A stretch of 64,000 nucleotides of DNA from the NCBI RefSeq assembly GCF_003852525.1, contig NZ_QAJL01000003.1:363297-427296 (forward strand), read 5' to 3'. Source of the DNA: Pedobacter sp. KBW06 (GTDB lineage Bacteria; Bacteroidota; Bacteroidia; Sphingobacteriales; Sphingobacteriaceae). Numbering within the stretch: position 1 is the first letter of the stretch; each line of letters begins with the position of its first letter. Below the pieces are notes generated by a model. The model ran no database searches. It was not told the DNA's origin and saw nothing but the letters and a program-made list of their open reading frames with translations. This document shows positions 53,824-62,332 of this stretch, piece after piece. A program made the position numbers and the translations under genes.

Positions 53824-55461
53824 ATGAACCTTCATATTTCAAAATATACACTTGCAATTTTATTCACAGGCATGCTCAGCCTCAGCTCCTGTCAGAAAGA
53901 TTTTCTGGACAGAAAGCCAATGAACCTGATTTCAGAAGCCGATTTATGGAATGATCCGGATCTGATTAAAATGTCATTAAATGAGTTTTACACCTTCATG
54001 AACACCGGATTTACCACCACCTATATTCCCGCTTCCTATAGCGACGACCTTCAGGTGATTGGTGTGGAAGAAGGCAAGATCTCCACCATTCTGACCGGCG
54101 ATTTCACCAGTGCGACCTTTCCTTTGAGAACCTTATGGAAGGACAGTTATGCGCAGATCAGAAAGATCAATTACTTTATGGAACGTGCAGCAAAAGCGCC
54201 CGTACTGTCAGAGGTACAAAGGAAAGAATTTATGGCCCAGGCTCGTTTTTTCAGGGCTTACGTGTATTATCAGGTATTCAATAATTTCAAAGACGCGCCG
54301 ATTTTACTTCATGCTCAACCGGTAGAAGAGGCTCAGGATAAACCGTTAAAAGTGAGCCATAAAGATGGGATCGCTTTTATCATTGAGGAACTGGACAAGG
54401 CGGCTGCCGACCTGCCTGCGAGCTATCCTAATGATGAACTTGGCCGCATCACTTCTTCTGCAGCAGAAGCGTTTAAATCACGTATTTTACTATGGGCTGC
54501 AAGTCCGCTGAACAATACTTCAAACGACCTGTCTGCCTGGCAAAAAGCAGCAGCGGCTGCCAAAAAAGTAATGGATGGAGGCGCTTTTAGCTTGCAGCCG
54601 GATTACAATGATCCTTTTCTTAAAAAGAATGTATTGGTAAAACCGGAGGTCATCCTTGAATTCCGTTACAATGGATTAAAGGGAGAAAGGCAGCACAGCT
54701 TCGATAAGAACAACAGTCCGGCGGGATACGGAGGAAGAGGCGTAAACGGCCCTACTCAGGAACTCGTAAATGAGTACGAAATGAAAAACGGAAAAATGAC
54801 TACGGAAGCTGGTTCAGGTTATGATCCTGCAAATCCTTATGCTGGCCGTGATATCCGTTTTGAAAAATCAATCCTCTTTAATACTGCCCCATTTAAAGGC
54901 CGTCCGGTAGAAACTTTCACCAAAGGTAAAGACATGCCGACCACCAATGCCAGCCCAACGGGTTATTATACGAGGAAATTTATTGCAGAAGATTTCGACT
55001 ACAATAAAGATCCCAATACCACCAGCAGCACCAACTGGATCATCCTGCGCTATGCGGAAATCCTGTTGAATTATGCGGAAGCTCAAAATGAAGTAGCGGG
55101 ACCTGATGCCACAGTTTACCAGGCAGTCAATGACATCAGAAAACGTGTAAAAATGCCGGAATTGGCGGCCGATTTAACCCAGGAACAAATGAGGGCTAAA
55201 ATCCGCCATGAAAGAAGGATTGAGCTTGCTTTTGAAGATCAGAACAGGTACAATGACCTTCGCCGCTGGAAAGAGGCTGCCACGGTATTAAACAGACAGG
55301 TAAACGGGGTAACCATTACTAAAGCAACCAATGGCAGCTTTACTTATGCCCCAAAAGTAGCGGGTAGCAGGGTATTTACAGAGAAGAACTACTGGATGCC
55401 GATTCCATTGGTGGAACTCGGAGTAAACCCGAATCTAAACCCGCAAAACCCTGGTTGGTAA
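53824..55461 (+). CDS. SusD/RagB-type outer-membrane lipoprotein
   Basis: 545 residues. Lipoprotein signal with lipobox LSSC (Cys 23) and a following QKDFLDRKP, typical SusD start. TPR-like SusD fold: ARFFRAYVYYQVFNNF, FKSRILLWAASPLNNT, ILRYAEILLNYAEAQNE and the end ERRIELAFEDQNRYNDLRRW. Surface lid for the SusC channel, binding the substrate. 26 bases after susC. Confidence 0.95.
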   Translation: MNLHISKYTLAILFTGMLSLSSCQKDFLDRKPMNLISEADLWNDPDLIKMSLNEFYTFMNTGFTTTYIPASYSDDLQVIGVEEGKISTILTGDFTSATFPLRTLWKDSYAQIRKINYFMERAAKAPVLSEVQRKEFMAQARFFRAYVYYQVFNNFKDAPILLHAQPVEEAQDKPLKVSHKDGIAFIIEELDKAAADLPASYPNDELGRITSSAAEAFKSRILLWAASPLNNTSNDLSAWQKAAAAAKKVMDGGAFSLQPDYNDPFLKKNVLVKPEVILEFRYNGLKGERQHSFDKNNSPAGYGGRGVNGPTQELVNEYEMKNGKMTTEAGSGYDPANPYAGRDIRFEKSILFNTAPFKGRPVETFTKGKDMPTTNASPTGYYTRKFIAEDFDYNKDPNTTSSTNWIILRYAEILLNYAEAQNEVAGPDATVYQAVNDIRKRVKMPELAADLTQEQMRAKIRHERRIELAFEDQNRYNDLRRWKEAATVLNRQVNGVTITKATNGSFTYAPKVAGSRVFTEKNYWMPIPLVELGVNPNLNPQNPGW

Positions 55462-55509
55462 TTTTCCTTATTAACATACACACACATCAAATATCAATTT
55501 AATCCTTTA

Positions 55510-58035
55510 ATGAATTTCAGATCCACTTTATCACTAAAAAACAGCAGCCTGAACAAGGCTGCTGTTCTGATCATGCTTTCTGCATTTACCATCGCTAATG
55601 GTTATGCTCAGAAAACCAAATGGCCGGGCAGTATTGCCGGAAAGTCAAAGCAAGATACGACAGCAAAAACAGCGGAAATCAAAAAGAGTAATATCAAAAA
55701 GTTTTCAGAAGTCATCCCTGCCGGCACCAAAGCCGATGGCGGGTTATTCAATATTTATAAAGTAGATCAGAAGTACTATTACGAGATCCCGGATTCCCTG
55801 TTAGGCAGAGAAATGTTAGTGGTGACCCGTTTTACCCAGACACCGGTAGCCTTGAAAGAATCAAGGGCTCAATATGGCGGAGAGATGATCAACAACCAGG
55901 TTTGGAAATGGGAAAGACGCGATAAGCAGATCTTCATCAGAGTACCCAGCTATACTTACGTAGCAGATCCGTCGTCAGACCTGCACCAGGCCTTAGAAAA
56001 CTCCAATGCATTGCCCATCCTTGCGGTCTTTGACATCAAAGCTTTCAGCAGCAATGGCAAAGGTATTTTGATCGACATCACCGACTTTTACAATGGTGAT
56101 ATTCCGGGAATGTCCCTTCCTGAAGGTTTGAAAAAGACTTACAAAATCAGCGGAATTGACAATACCAGATCTTATGTGGATACGGTAAAAAGTTTCCCTC
56201 AGAATGTGGAAGTAAAAACGGTAAAGACATACAGAAGCCCGGAACTTCCGGCAGATAAAAGTGTTGGAGCCATGACTTTCGGATTGAACACTTCGATGGT
56301 ATTGCTTCCAAAAGACCCAATGAAAGCCCGTACAGAAAATAAACGGATCGGTTATTTTACAGAAAGACAACTGGATTTCAGTGTCAGCGATAAACACGTT
56401 ACCCCTACTGCTTATATCCAACGCTGGAGATTAGAGCCCAAAGATGAAGCTGCCTACAGCCGCGGTGAGCTGGTAGAACCTAAAAAACAGATTGTTTATT
56501 ATATCGATCCTGCAACGCCTAAAAAATGGGTACCCTTCCTGATTCAGGGGGTGAACGACTGGAATACTGCGTTCGAAGCTGCCGGCTTTAAAAATGCAAT
56601 CGTGGCTAAAGAAGCACCTACTGCACAGGAAGATCCCGAATTCAGCACAGAAGATGCGCGTTATTCGGTGATCCGTTATTTTGCTTCCTCTACAGAAAAT
56701 GCTTATGGTCCGAGGATCGCAGATCCAAGATCAGGCGAGATCATGGAGAGCCATATCGGATGGTACCACAATGTGATGTCGCTATTGAGAAGCTGGTTCT
56801 TTGTACAGACCGCAGCCATCAATCCTGCAGCCAGAGGTACGGAGATCAGTGATGCACAAATGGGCCAACTGGTTCGTTTCGTTTCTTCTCATGAAGTAGG
56901 ACACACCTTGGGATTACTACATAATTTCGGTTCCAGTGCTGCCTTCCCGGTAGATTCTTTACGTTCTAAAACCTTCACCGCTAAATATGGCACGGCACCT
57001 TCGATCATGGACTATGCACGTTTTAATTATATTGCACAGCCTGGTGATGGCATTACCGAGATCTATCCTAAAATCGGTGCCTACGATCAGTTTGCGATTA
57101 AATTCGGTTATACGTATTTCCCTGCTCAGCAATCCGTAAAAGAAGAGAAAAAGATCCTGGATGCGATGATCATGAAGAAATCAAAAGATCCGGTTTATTT
57201 CTACGGAAAACAAGGTTCTATTGATCCGCGTGCACAAAGTGAAGACCTTGGCGACAATGCCATGAAAGCCAGCACTTATGGAATCGAGAACCTGAAAAGA
57301 ATCCTTCCCAACATTGAGAAATGGACCTATGAACCAGGAAAAGAGCTGGAAGATGCGAACGACTTATATTATGAAGTGATCCGTCAGTACAGACGTTATG
57401 TAAACCATGTGGTGGCTAACATCAGCGGACTGCAGGAAGACATCAAAACCGTAGACGAGCCGGGTGCCGTTTATTCTTATACCCCGAAAGCAAAACAACA
57501 ACAGGCCATTGCTTTCCTGAACAAACAGGTATTTACCACGCCAAACTGGTTGCTGAACAAATCGATGATGGCCAGAGTGGACTATGGTGTGGTGAACAAC
57601 CGCATTATGGAAATGCAAAACCAGGTGTTGACTTCTCTGTTGGAAACTTATGGTTTTGCCAGAATGATCGACGATGAGATCAAAAACGGAAACAATGCCT
57701 ATACGGTAAATAACCTGCTGACCGATCTTCGCGTTGCGATCTTCTCAAATGAAACACCGGATGTATTCAAAAGAGCTTTACAAAGAAGTTATGCAGATCG
57801 TTTAGGGGTATTATTGAAACTGGATAAACCGGTTGTTGAGTCTTCGTATGCGATTATGGGCATCACGCCTTACAATCCAAACAGCTCTGACATGAGGTTA
57901 TTGGTTCGTGCAGAGTTGAAAAAACTGAATGCGAATGTAAAAGCACTTCAGCTAACGGCAACAACTCCATTGATTAAAAGTCATTATGAAGACCTGGCGG
58001 ATAGAATTAACAAAATTTTGAATCCAAAGATCTAA
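55510..58035 (+). CDS. secreted zinc metalloprotease, DUF5117/DUF5118 type
   Basis: 841 residues. Signal peptide (AFTIANGYAQ end). Residues about 40-380 fit the two N-terminal DUF5118/DUF5117 domains (GGEMINNQVWKWERRDKQIF); the catalytic motif is HEVGHTLGLLH with His461, Glu462, His465 and His471, the metzincin pattern HExxHxxGxxH. The Met-turn candidate is SIMDYARFNY. Follows susD by 48 bases in the same operon, so it probably digests a protein or peptide substrate before or during SusC/D uptake. Followed by a strong terminator. Confidence 0.92.
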   Translation: MNFRSTLSLKNSSLNKAAVLIMLSAFTIANGYAQKTKWPGSIAGKSKQDTTAKTAEIKKSNIKKFSEVIPAGTKADGGLFNIYKVDQKYYYEIPDSLLGREMLVVTRFTQTPVALKESRAQYGGEMINNQVWKWERRDKQIFIRVPSYTYVADPSSDLHQALENSNALPILAVFDIKAFSSNGKGILIDITDFYNGDIPGMSLPEGLKKTYKISGIDNTRSYVDTVKSFPQNVEVKTVKTYRSPELPADKSVGAMTFGLNTSMVLLPKDPMKARTENKRIGYFTERQLDFSVSDKHVTPTAYIQRWRLEPKDEAAYSRGELVEPKKQIVYYIDPATPKKWVPFLIQGVNDWNTAFEAAGFKNAIVAKEAPTAQEDPEFSTEDARYSVIRYFASSTENAYGPRIADPRSGEIMESHIGWYHNVMSLLRSWFFVQTAAINPAARGTEISDAQMGQLVRFVSSHEVGHTLGLLHNFGSSAAFPVDSLRSKTFTAKYGTAPSIMDYARFNYIAQPGDGITEIYPKIGAYDQFAIKFGYTYFPAQQSVKEEKKILDAMIMKKSKDPVYFYGKQGSIDPRAQSEDLGDNAMKASTYGIENLKRILPNIEKWTYEPGKELEDANDLYYEVIRQYRRYVNHVVANISGLQEDIKTVDEPGAVYSYTPKAKQQQAIAFLNKQVFTTPNWLLNKSMMARVDYGVVNNRIMEMQNQVLTSLLETYGFARMIDDEIKNGNNAYTVNNLLTDLRVAIFSNETPDVFKRALQRSYADRLGVLLKLDKPVVESSYAIMGITPYNPNSSDMRLLVRAELKKLNANVKALQLTATTPLIKSHYEDLADRINKILNPKI

Positions 58036-58070
58036 ACGATATTGATCAAAAGCGATCAATATAATTATTG

Positions 58071-58124
58071 ATGGTAAAAAGAGGATGTGTCATTATTAGA
58101 ATGATCATCCTCTTTTTTTACCAT
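58071..58124. terminator. strong bidirectional terminator after the metalloprotease
   Basis: ATGGTAAAAAGAGGATG (58071-58087) pairs with CATCCTCTTTTTTTACCAT (58106-58124); a smaller CATT/AATG pair sits in the loop. It lies between convergent genes. Confidence 0.9.
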
Positions 58125-58143
58125 TTTTATTCTATAAGATATT

Positions 58144-58899
58144 TTATCTTGTTGTGTAACCACCATTTGCAAAAATGGTTTGTCCGGTAACCCACCATCC
58201 ATCGGTTACTAAAAACTCTACCAATGGTGCAATGTCATTAATGTTTGTCAATCCGCCCAACGCTGATGCAGACTTGTGATAAGCTACGGCTTCCGGTGCT
58301 TCTTGCCCATAGAAGAAAGGGGTATCCATAGGGCCAGGTGCAACCGCAGTAACAGAAATACCACGATCTCCAAATTCTTTGGATGCCATTCTTGTAAAGT
58401 GTTCTACGGGTGCTTTTGCACCTGCGTAAGTAGAATATAGGCCGGTGTAAGCAGCCAGCAAAGAAGTTACTATTGTATTGATCTTGCCATTGTCATTCAA
58501 GTGTTTTCCTGCTTCTTGAATAAAGAAGTACGCTACTTTTGAATTGATGTCGAACATCGCATCATAATCAGCTTCGGTAGTTTCTAAAAAAGGTTTTTTT
58601 AATACCATTCCCACAGTGTTGACCGCAATATCAATACCACCAAACCTTTCTTTTGTAGCTTTAAAAAGTTTAGCAATGTTTTCTACCTTGGTTAAGTCTG
58701 CTTGAAATAAGAAAGCTTCTCCACCTGCCTTTGAGATGTCTGCCAATGTTTGTTCGGCATCGGACTTTGTGTGATCACTGTTGTAGTGTACAGCTACTTT
58801 TGCCCCTTTTGAGGCAAAATTACGGCTCAATAATCCGCCTAAGTTTTTTGCGCCACCTGCAACCAGGACAACTTTTCCTTTTAAATCGTTTCTTGCCAT
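58144..58899 (-). CDS. short-chain dehydrogenase/reductase
   Basis: 251 residues from ATG 58899 (MARNDLKGKVVLVAGGAKNL), which puts the glycine-rich cofactor loop at the N-terminus; ATG 58971 is in frame but adds 24 unlikely residues. Classical SDR features: cofactor loop VAGGAKNLGG, NTVGM, and active-site YxxxK as YAGAK. Probably NAD(P)H-dependent reduction of a carbonyl; substrate unknown. Codons are slightly more AT-rich than in the neighbours. The small unknown gene lies upstream on the same strand. Confidence 0.9.
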   Translation of the reverse strand: MARNDLKGKVVLVAGGAKNLGGLLSRNFASKGAKVAVHYNSDHTKSDAEQTLADISKAGGEAFLFQADLTKVENIAKLFKATKERFGGIDIAVNTVGMVLKKPFLETTEADYDAMFDINSKVAYFFIQEAGKHLNDNGKINTIVTSLLAAYTGLYSTYAGAKAPVEHFTRMASKEFGDRGISVTAVAPGPMDTPFFYGQEAPEAVAYHKSASALGGLTNINDIAPLVEFLVTDGWWVTGQTIFANGGYTTR

Positions 58900-58974
58900 T
58901 GTATGAGTATTTAAAATTTTTACTATAAATTTTCCGTGATATTTTATAAATCCGTTAACACTATCTACCACATA

Positions 58975-59181
58975 TTAAAGACATTCCAGATGTGATCTTA
59001 AATATTCTTCTCCTATTGTATCCAATAGCTCCGTCATACCATAATATTTAATGGCAGTAATAATATCAATTTGGGTTAGTACACCGTCAACTTCTACTCC
59101 GTTAACATTAATATCAAAACGATGTGGTTTTGAGGCCGGGGTAACATCTATAGCCTCGATATTTTTTATAGTCAAACGCAT
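58975..59181 (-). CDS. small protein of unknown function
   Basis: 68 residues starting MRLTIKNIEAIDVTPASKP and ending SHLECL, with an acidic, soluble composition and mixed helix/strand pattern. No family was recognised. It precedes the SDR gene by 75 bases on the same strand and may be co-transcribed. Coding quality is plausible but unproven. Confidence 0.55.
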   Translation of the reverse strand: MRLTIKNIEAIDVTPASKPHRFDINVNGVEVDGVLTQIDIITAIKYYGMTELLDTIGEEYLRSHLECL

Positions 59182-59293
59182 TTTATAAAAATCAATTAAA
59201 TTTCAAATCAAAATTCCTTATTAAGCCGTACCGTTCAAATTCTTTTACCATTTCCGGATATCCAACCTGCATCAAATACGACCGATGTTTTGG

Positions 59294-61252
59294 TTACATT
59301 TTTAAAATCTTAAACTCGGTGCGTCTGTTTGCCTGGTGCGCTGCAGCAGAGCATTTAGCTCCATTTGCACAACGGTTCAGTAATTGTGTTTCACCGTAAC
59401 CTTTGGCGGTTAAGCGGCTTCTGGAAATGCCACGGCTAACCACGTAATTTACCACTGAACGTGCACGACGCTGGGAAAGGTCCAGGTTGTAAATGTCTAT
59501 CCCACGGCTGTCGGTATGCGAACCCAATTCAATTTCAAGTGTGGGGTTATCCCGCAGGGTGCGTACCAGTTCGTCCAGAATTTTTGCAGCATCCTTGCGG
59601 ATGTTATCCTTATCAAAATCATAATGGATATTTTGAATGACAATGGTTTTACCAATTTCAAATAAAGGCTCTAAGCGCAGGGTAACACTTAACGTGTCTG
59701 ATTTTGTTAAACCTTTGGTGCTTACCGTTGCAGAGTCGCTGTAAAACTTCTCTTTTTGGCCAAGTACGCTATAGTCGGTTCCTTTGGCCAGTTCAAAAAA
59801 GACAGTCCCATCAGTTTTGCTGCTTTGTTTGGCAATAACCTGACGGCCATTGGCGTATAAAGTCACTGTTGCAGCTTCCAATATCTCTCCATTTTTTTTA
59901 TTTAAGGTGAGGCCTTTCAGCGCCAGGATCATTTTAGGTTTGATTTTGCTGAAACTATAGATGTCATCACTTCCTACTCCACCTTTACGGTTAGAAGAAA
60001 GATAACCCATCGTTGTATCTTCATTTACGATATTGGTAATGAAAGCAAAATCATCGCCGGCGGAGTTAATCGGGTATCTTAGGTTTGCAGATTTAGACCA
60101 ATTGTTCTTTTCACCCTTTGCTACAAAGATGTCTAATCCACCCATTCCTGGCAAGCCATTACTGGAGTAATATAAAGTATCATCCGTCGCGATATTAGGA
60201 AACATTTCATCCTCGCTGGTATTGATCGCCGGACCGGCATTTTGAGGTTTCCCCCAACTGCCATCGCTTTGCAATTCACAATACCAGATGTCTGTACCGC
60301 CTAAACCACCAGCCATATCAGACACAAAATACAATGTTTTTTCATCCTGACTTAATGCAGCATGGCCAACAGAGTAATTTTTAACATCATTATATAGAAA
60401 GGGAGCAACTTCATATTTGCTGTTATTTGCAGTATAGATATACAATTCCAGGTTATTTGTTCTGAATTTCGTTTTGTTTTCTTTACTAATTTCTCCGGAA
60501 CGCCCAGGGTATGTACGCGTCACGTACCATACATTTCCTTTCTGATTGCAAATGATCGGACCGACGTGATAGTTCTCATCGTTATAGACAGACTTATTAA
60601 TCAGCTTCGAACTTAAGCTATTTCCTGTCGATCGATCGGCAGTATAGATTCTTAAAAAAGGATTACCGGTTCGGCCATCTTTCTGTCTTAACAAACTTTG
60701 TTCAGGTTCGGCAGTATAGTAAATTTTATTGTCCATTGGGAACACGCCAAAATCAGCAAATGCTGTATTAACTTGCACTTCATTTTTAATTTTATGGGCC
60801 GTAGGCTTAGCCATCCATATCAGAGCCGAATCACATCCTGCGATTTCATTAGTTACCCTTTGGGTATCGCCACTTTTGCCGGCATAGCGCTGCAATACTT
60901 TTTTTGCTTCCGAATAACGGGAATTAGATTTAAGTATAGTGCCATAAGTGATCAGGTTCTCTGCTTTACTTTCCTGATCCTGTACGACCCTTGCATACCA
61001 ATTCTCGGCAGCTTCATAGTCGTTCATTTTCCGGTAACAATCAGCCAGGCGTTCCAGATCAGTTAGCTTTGGTTTCCTGGTATCCGCCAGCTTCAGGTAT
61101 ATAGAAGCTGCATTGGCATACTTATACTGTGCATACAGTTGATCTGCCCTTTGTCGCAAGGAAGGTTGCTCTTGTGCCGAAGCAACACGAAAAGCACATC
61201 CAAGGCCTAAAAGAAAAATGTATCTGGTAAATTTTTTATTCATCATGTTCAT
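59294..61252 (-). CDS. OmpA-family envelope protein with TPR and PD40 repeats
   Basis: 652 residues. Signal peptide ending RVASAQ. TPR-like helices at about residues 30-135 (ADQLYAQYKYANAASIYLKL), PD40/WD40-like propeller at about 150-430 (LYFVSDMAGGLGGTDIWYCE, repeated), a carboxypeptidase-regulatory-like segment, and the OmpA peptidoglycan-binding domain at about 525-650 (YDFDKDNIRKDAAKILDELV, RRARSVVNYV). Last gene of the type IX secretion trio; it probably anchors the adhesin machinery to the cell wall. Confidence 0.9.
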   Translation of the reverse strand: MNMMNKKFTRYIFLLGLGCAFRVASAQEQPSLRQRADQLYAQYKYANAASIYLKLADTRKPKLTDLERLADCYRKMNDYEAAENWYARVVQDQESKAENLITYGTILKSNSRYSEAKKVLQRYAGKSGDTQRVTNEIAGCDSALIWMAKPTAHKIKNEVQVNTAFADFGVFPMDNKIYYTAEPEQSLLRQKDGRTGNPFLRIYTADRSTGNSLSSKLINKSVYNDENYHVGPIICNQKGNVWYVTRTYPGRSGEISKENKTKFRTNNLELYIYTANNSKYEVAPFLYNDVKNYSVGHAALSQDEKTLYFVSDMAGGLGGTDIWYCELQSDGSWGKPQNAGPAINTSEDEMFPNIATDDTLYYSSNGLPGMGGLDIFVAKGEKNNWSKSANLRYPINSAGDDFAFITNIVNEDTTMGYLSSNRKGGVGSDDIYSFSKIKPKMILALKGLTLNKKNGEILEAATVTLYANGRQVIAKQSSKTDGTVFFELAKGTDYSVLGQKEKFYSDSATVSTKGLTKSDTLSVTLRLEPLFEIGKTIVIQNIHYDFDKDNIRKDAAKILDELVRTLRDNPTLEIELGSHTDSRGIDIYNLDLSQRRARSVVNYVVSRGISRSRLTAKGYGETQLLNRCANGAKCSAAAHQANRRTEFKILKM

Positions 61253-61281
61253 CAGTTTAAACGATATATCGATTATTGATC

Positions 61282-62292
61282 TTAAAAGAATCTGGGACTA
61301 AGTAAACGTCTGTTTTTCCCAGGAAATGTTATACCAATGGTAATTTCATGGGTGCCATTTTGTATGCTACTGAGCTTGCTCAGAATGTGATCATAAGAAT
61401 ACCCGACTCTAAAGGTATTTGTTACATAAAACTGGGCAATTGCAGATATGGAATTGAGGCTGCTCAGGTCCTGGTCTTTGGCATAATCCTTTTTCCAAAG
61501 ATTGATGCCTGTTCTGTAAGAACCACCGATCCAGAATTTCTCAGCAAAGATGAACATGCTACTGATGTCTAAACTTGAAGGCCCTTTAAGGTCTTCCTTA
61601 TATAATAGACTTGGACGAAGTTTAGTATCTTCAGATAAATTAAATATAGTACCTGCGATCAGGTAATAGTGCCGCTTACGTTTCAGGTTCGCCACATTAT
61701 TCTTATCCCAGTTGAAAATGCTGGTTGATTTATCTCCGGAAAGTAAATCCATTGCCGAAGCACCGATATAGAAGTTTGGGTTGTAATAATAAACCCCAAA
61801 ACGAAGATCCGGAATGGTGGTGCTGATTTTACCTACCGGCAAAGTCGGATCGTCAAAATCAACGGGATTTAATTTATTACCATCTAATCCATATTGGGTA
61901 ATACCTGCCCCGATTCCAAAACTTAACCGTTGGGTATCCTCATCGTTAAGTCTTAAGCGATAGGCGTAATTGGCGTAAACTGAAGTAGCCGATTGCGGCC
62001 CCAATCTATCGTCTGTAATCTGCAAACCAAGACCTACATTTTTATTAGCATCAGCTACGCCGTCAATGGATAGTTGACCAGTTCTCGGTGCGCCACTAAG
62101 ACCGGTCCACTGACTTCTTAGGGCGAGTTGTGCAAACCATTCTTCTTTGTATCCCGCATAAGCCGGGTTCACACTTAAAGAATTAAAAATATACTGGGAG
62201 AACTGAATATTTTGCTGTGCCTTTGCCGGCATCAGACCAGCAAGGGTTACCCCAAATACTAGTATGACTTTTTTTATGGTATGTTTGTTCAT
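61282..62292 (-). CDS. PorP/SprF-family type IX secretion membrane protein
   Basis: 336 residues. Signal peptide ending MPAKAQ. The N-terminal block NIQFSQYIFNSLSVNPAYAG is the PorP/SprF signature; the rest is a beta-barrel pattern ending SPRFF. PorP/SprF proteins escort type B-sorted cargo to the type IX machine. It lies between a type B adhesin and an OmpA protein, 40 and 29 bases away. Confidence 0.93.
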   Translation of the reverse strand: MNKHTIKKVILVFGVTLAGLMPAKAQQNIQFSQYIFNSLSVNPAYAGYKEEWFAQLALRSQWTGLSGAPRTGQLSIDGVADANKNVGLGLQITDDRLGPQSATSVYANYAYRLRLNDEDTQRLSFGIGAGITQYGLDGNKLNPVDFDDPTLPVGKISTTIPDLRFGVYYYNPNFYIGASAMDLLSGDKSTSIFNWDKNNVANLKRKRHYYLIAGTIFNLSEDTKLRPSLLYKEDLKGPSSLDISSMFIFAEKFWIGGSYRTGINLWKKDYAKDQDLSSLNSISAIAQFYVTNTFRVGYSYDHILSKLSSIQNGTHEITIGITFPGKNRRLLSPRFF

Positions 62293-62332
62293 AATCTGTT
62301 TGTATATGGCCGGCTTTCGCCGGCCTTATCAA

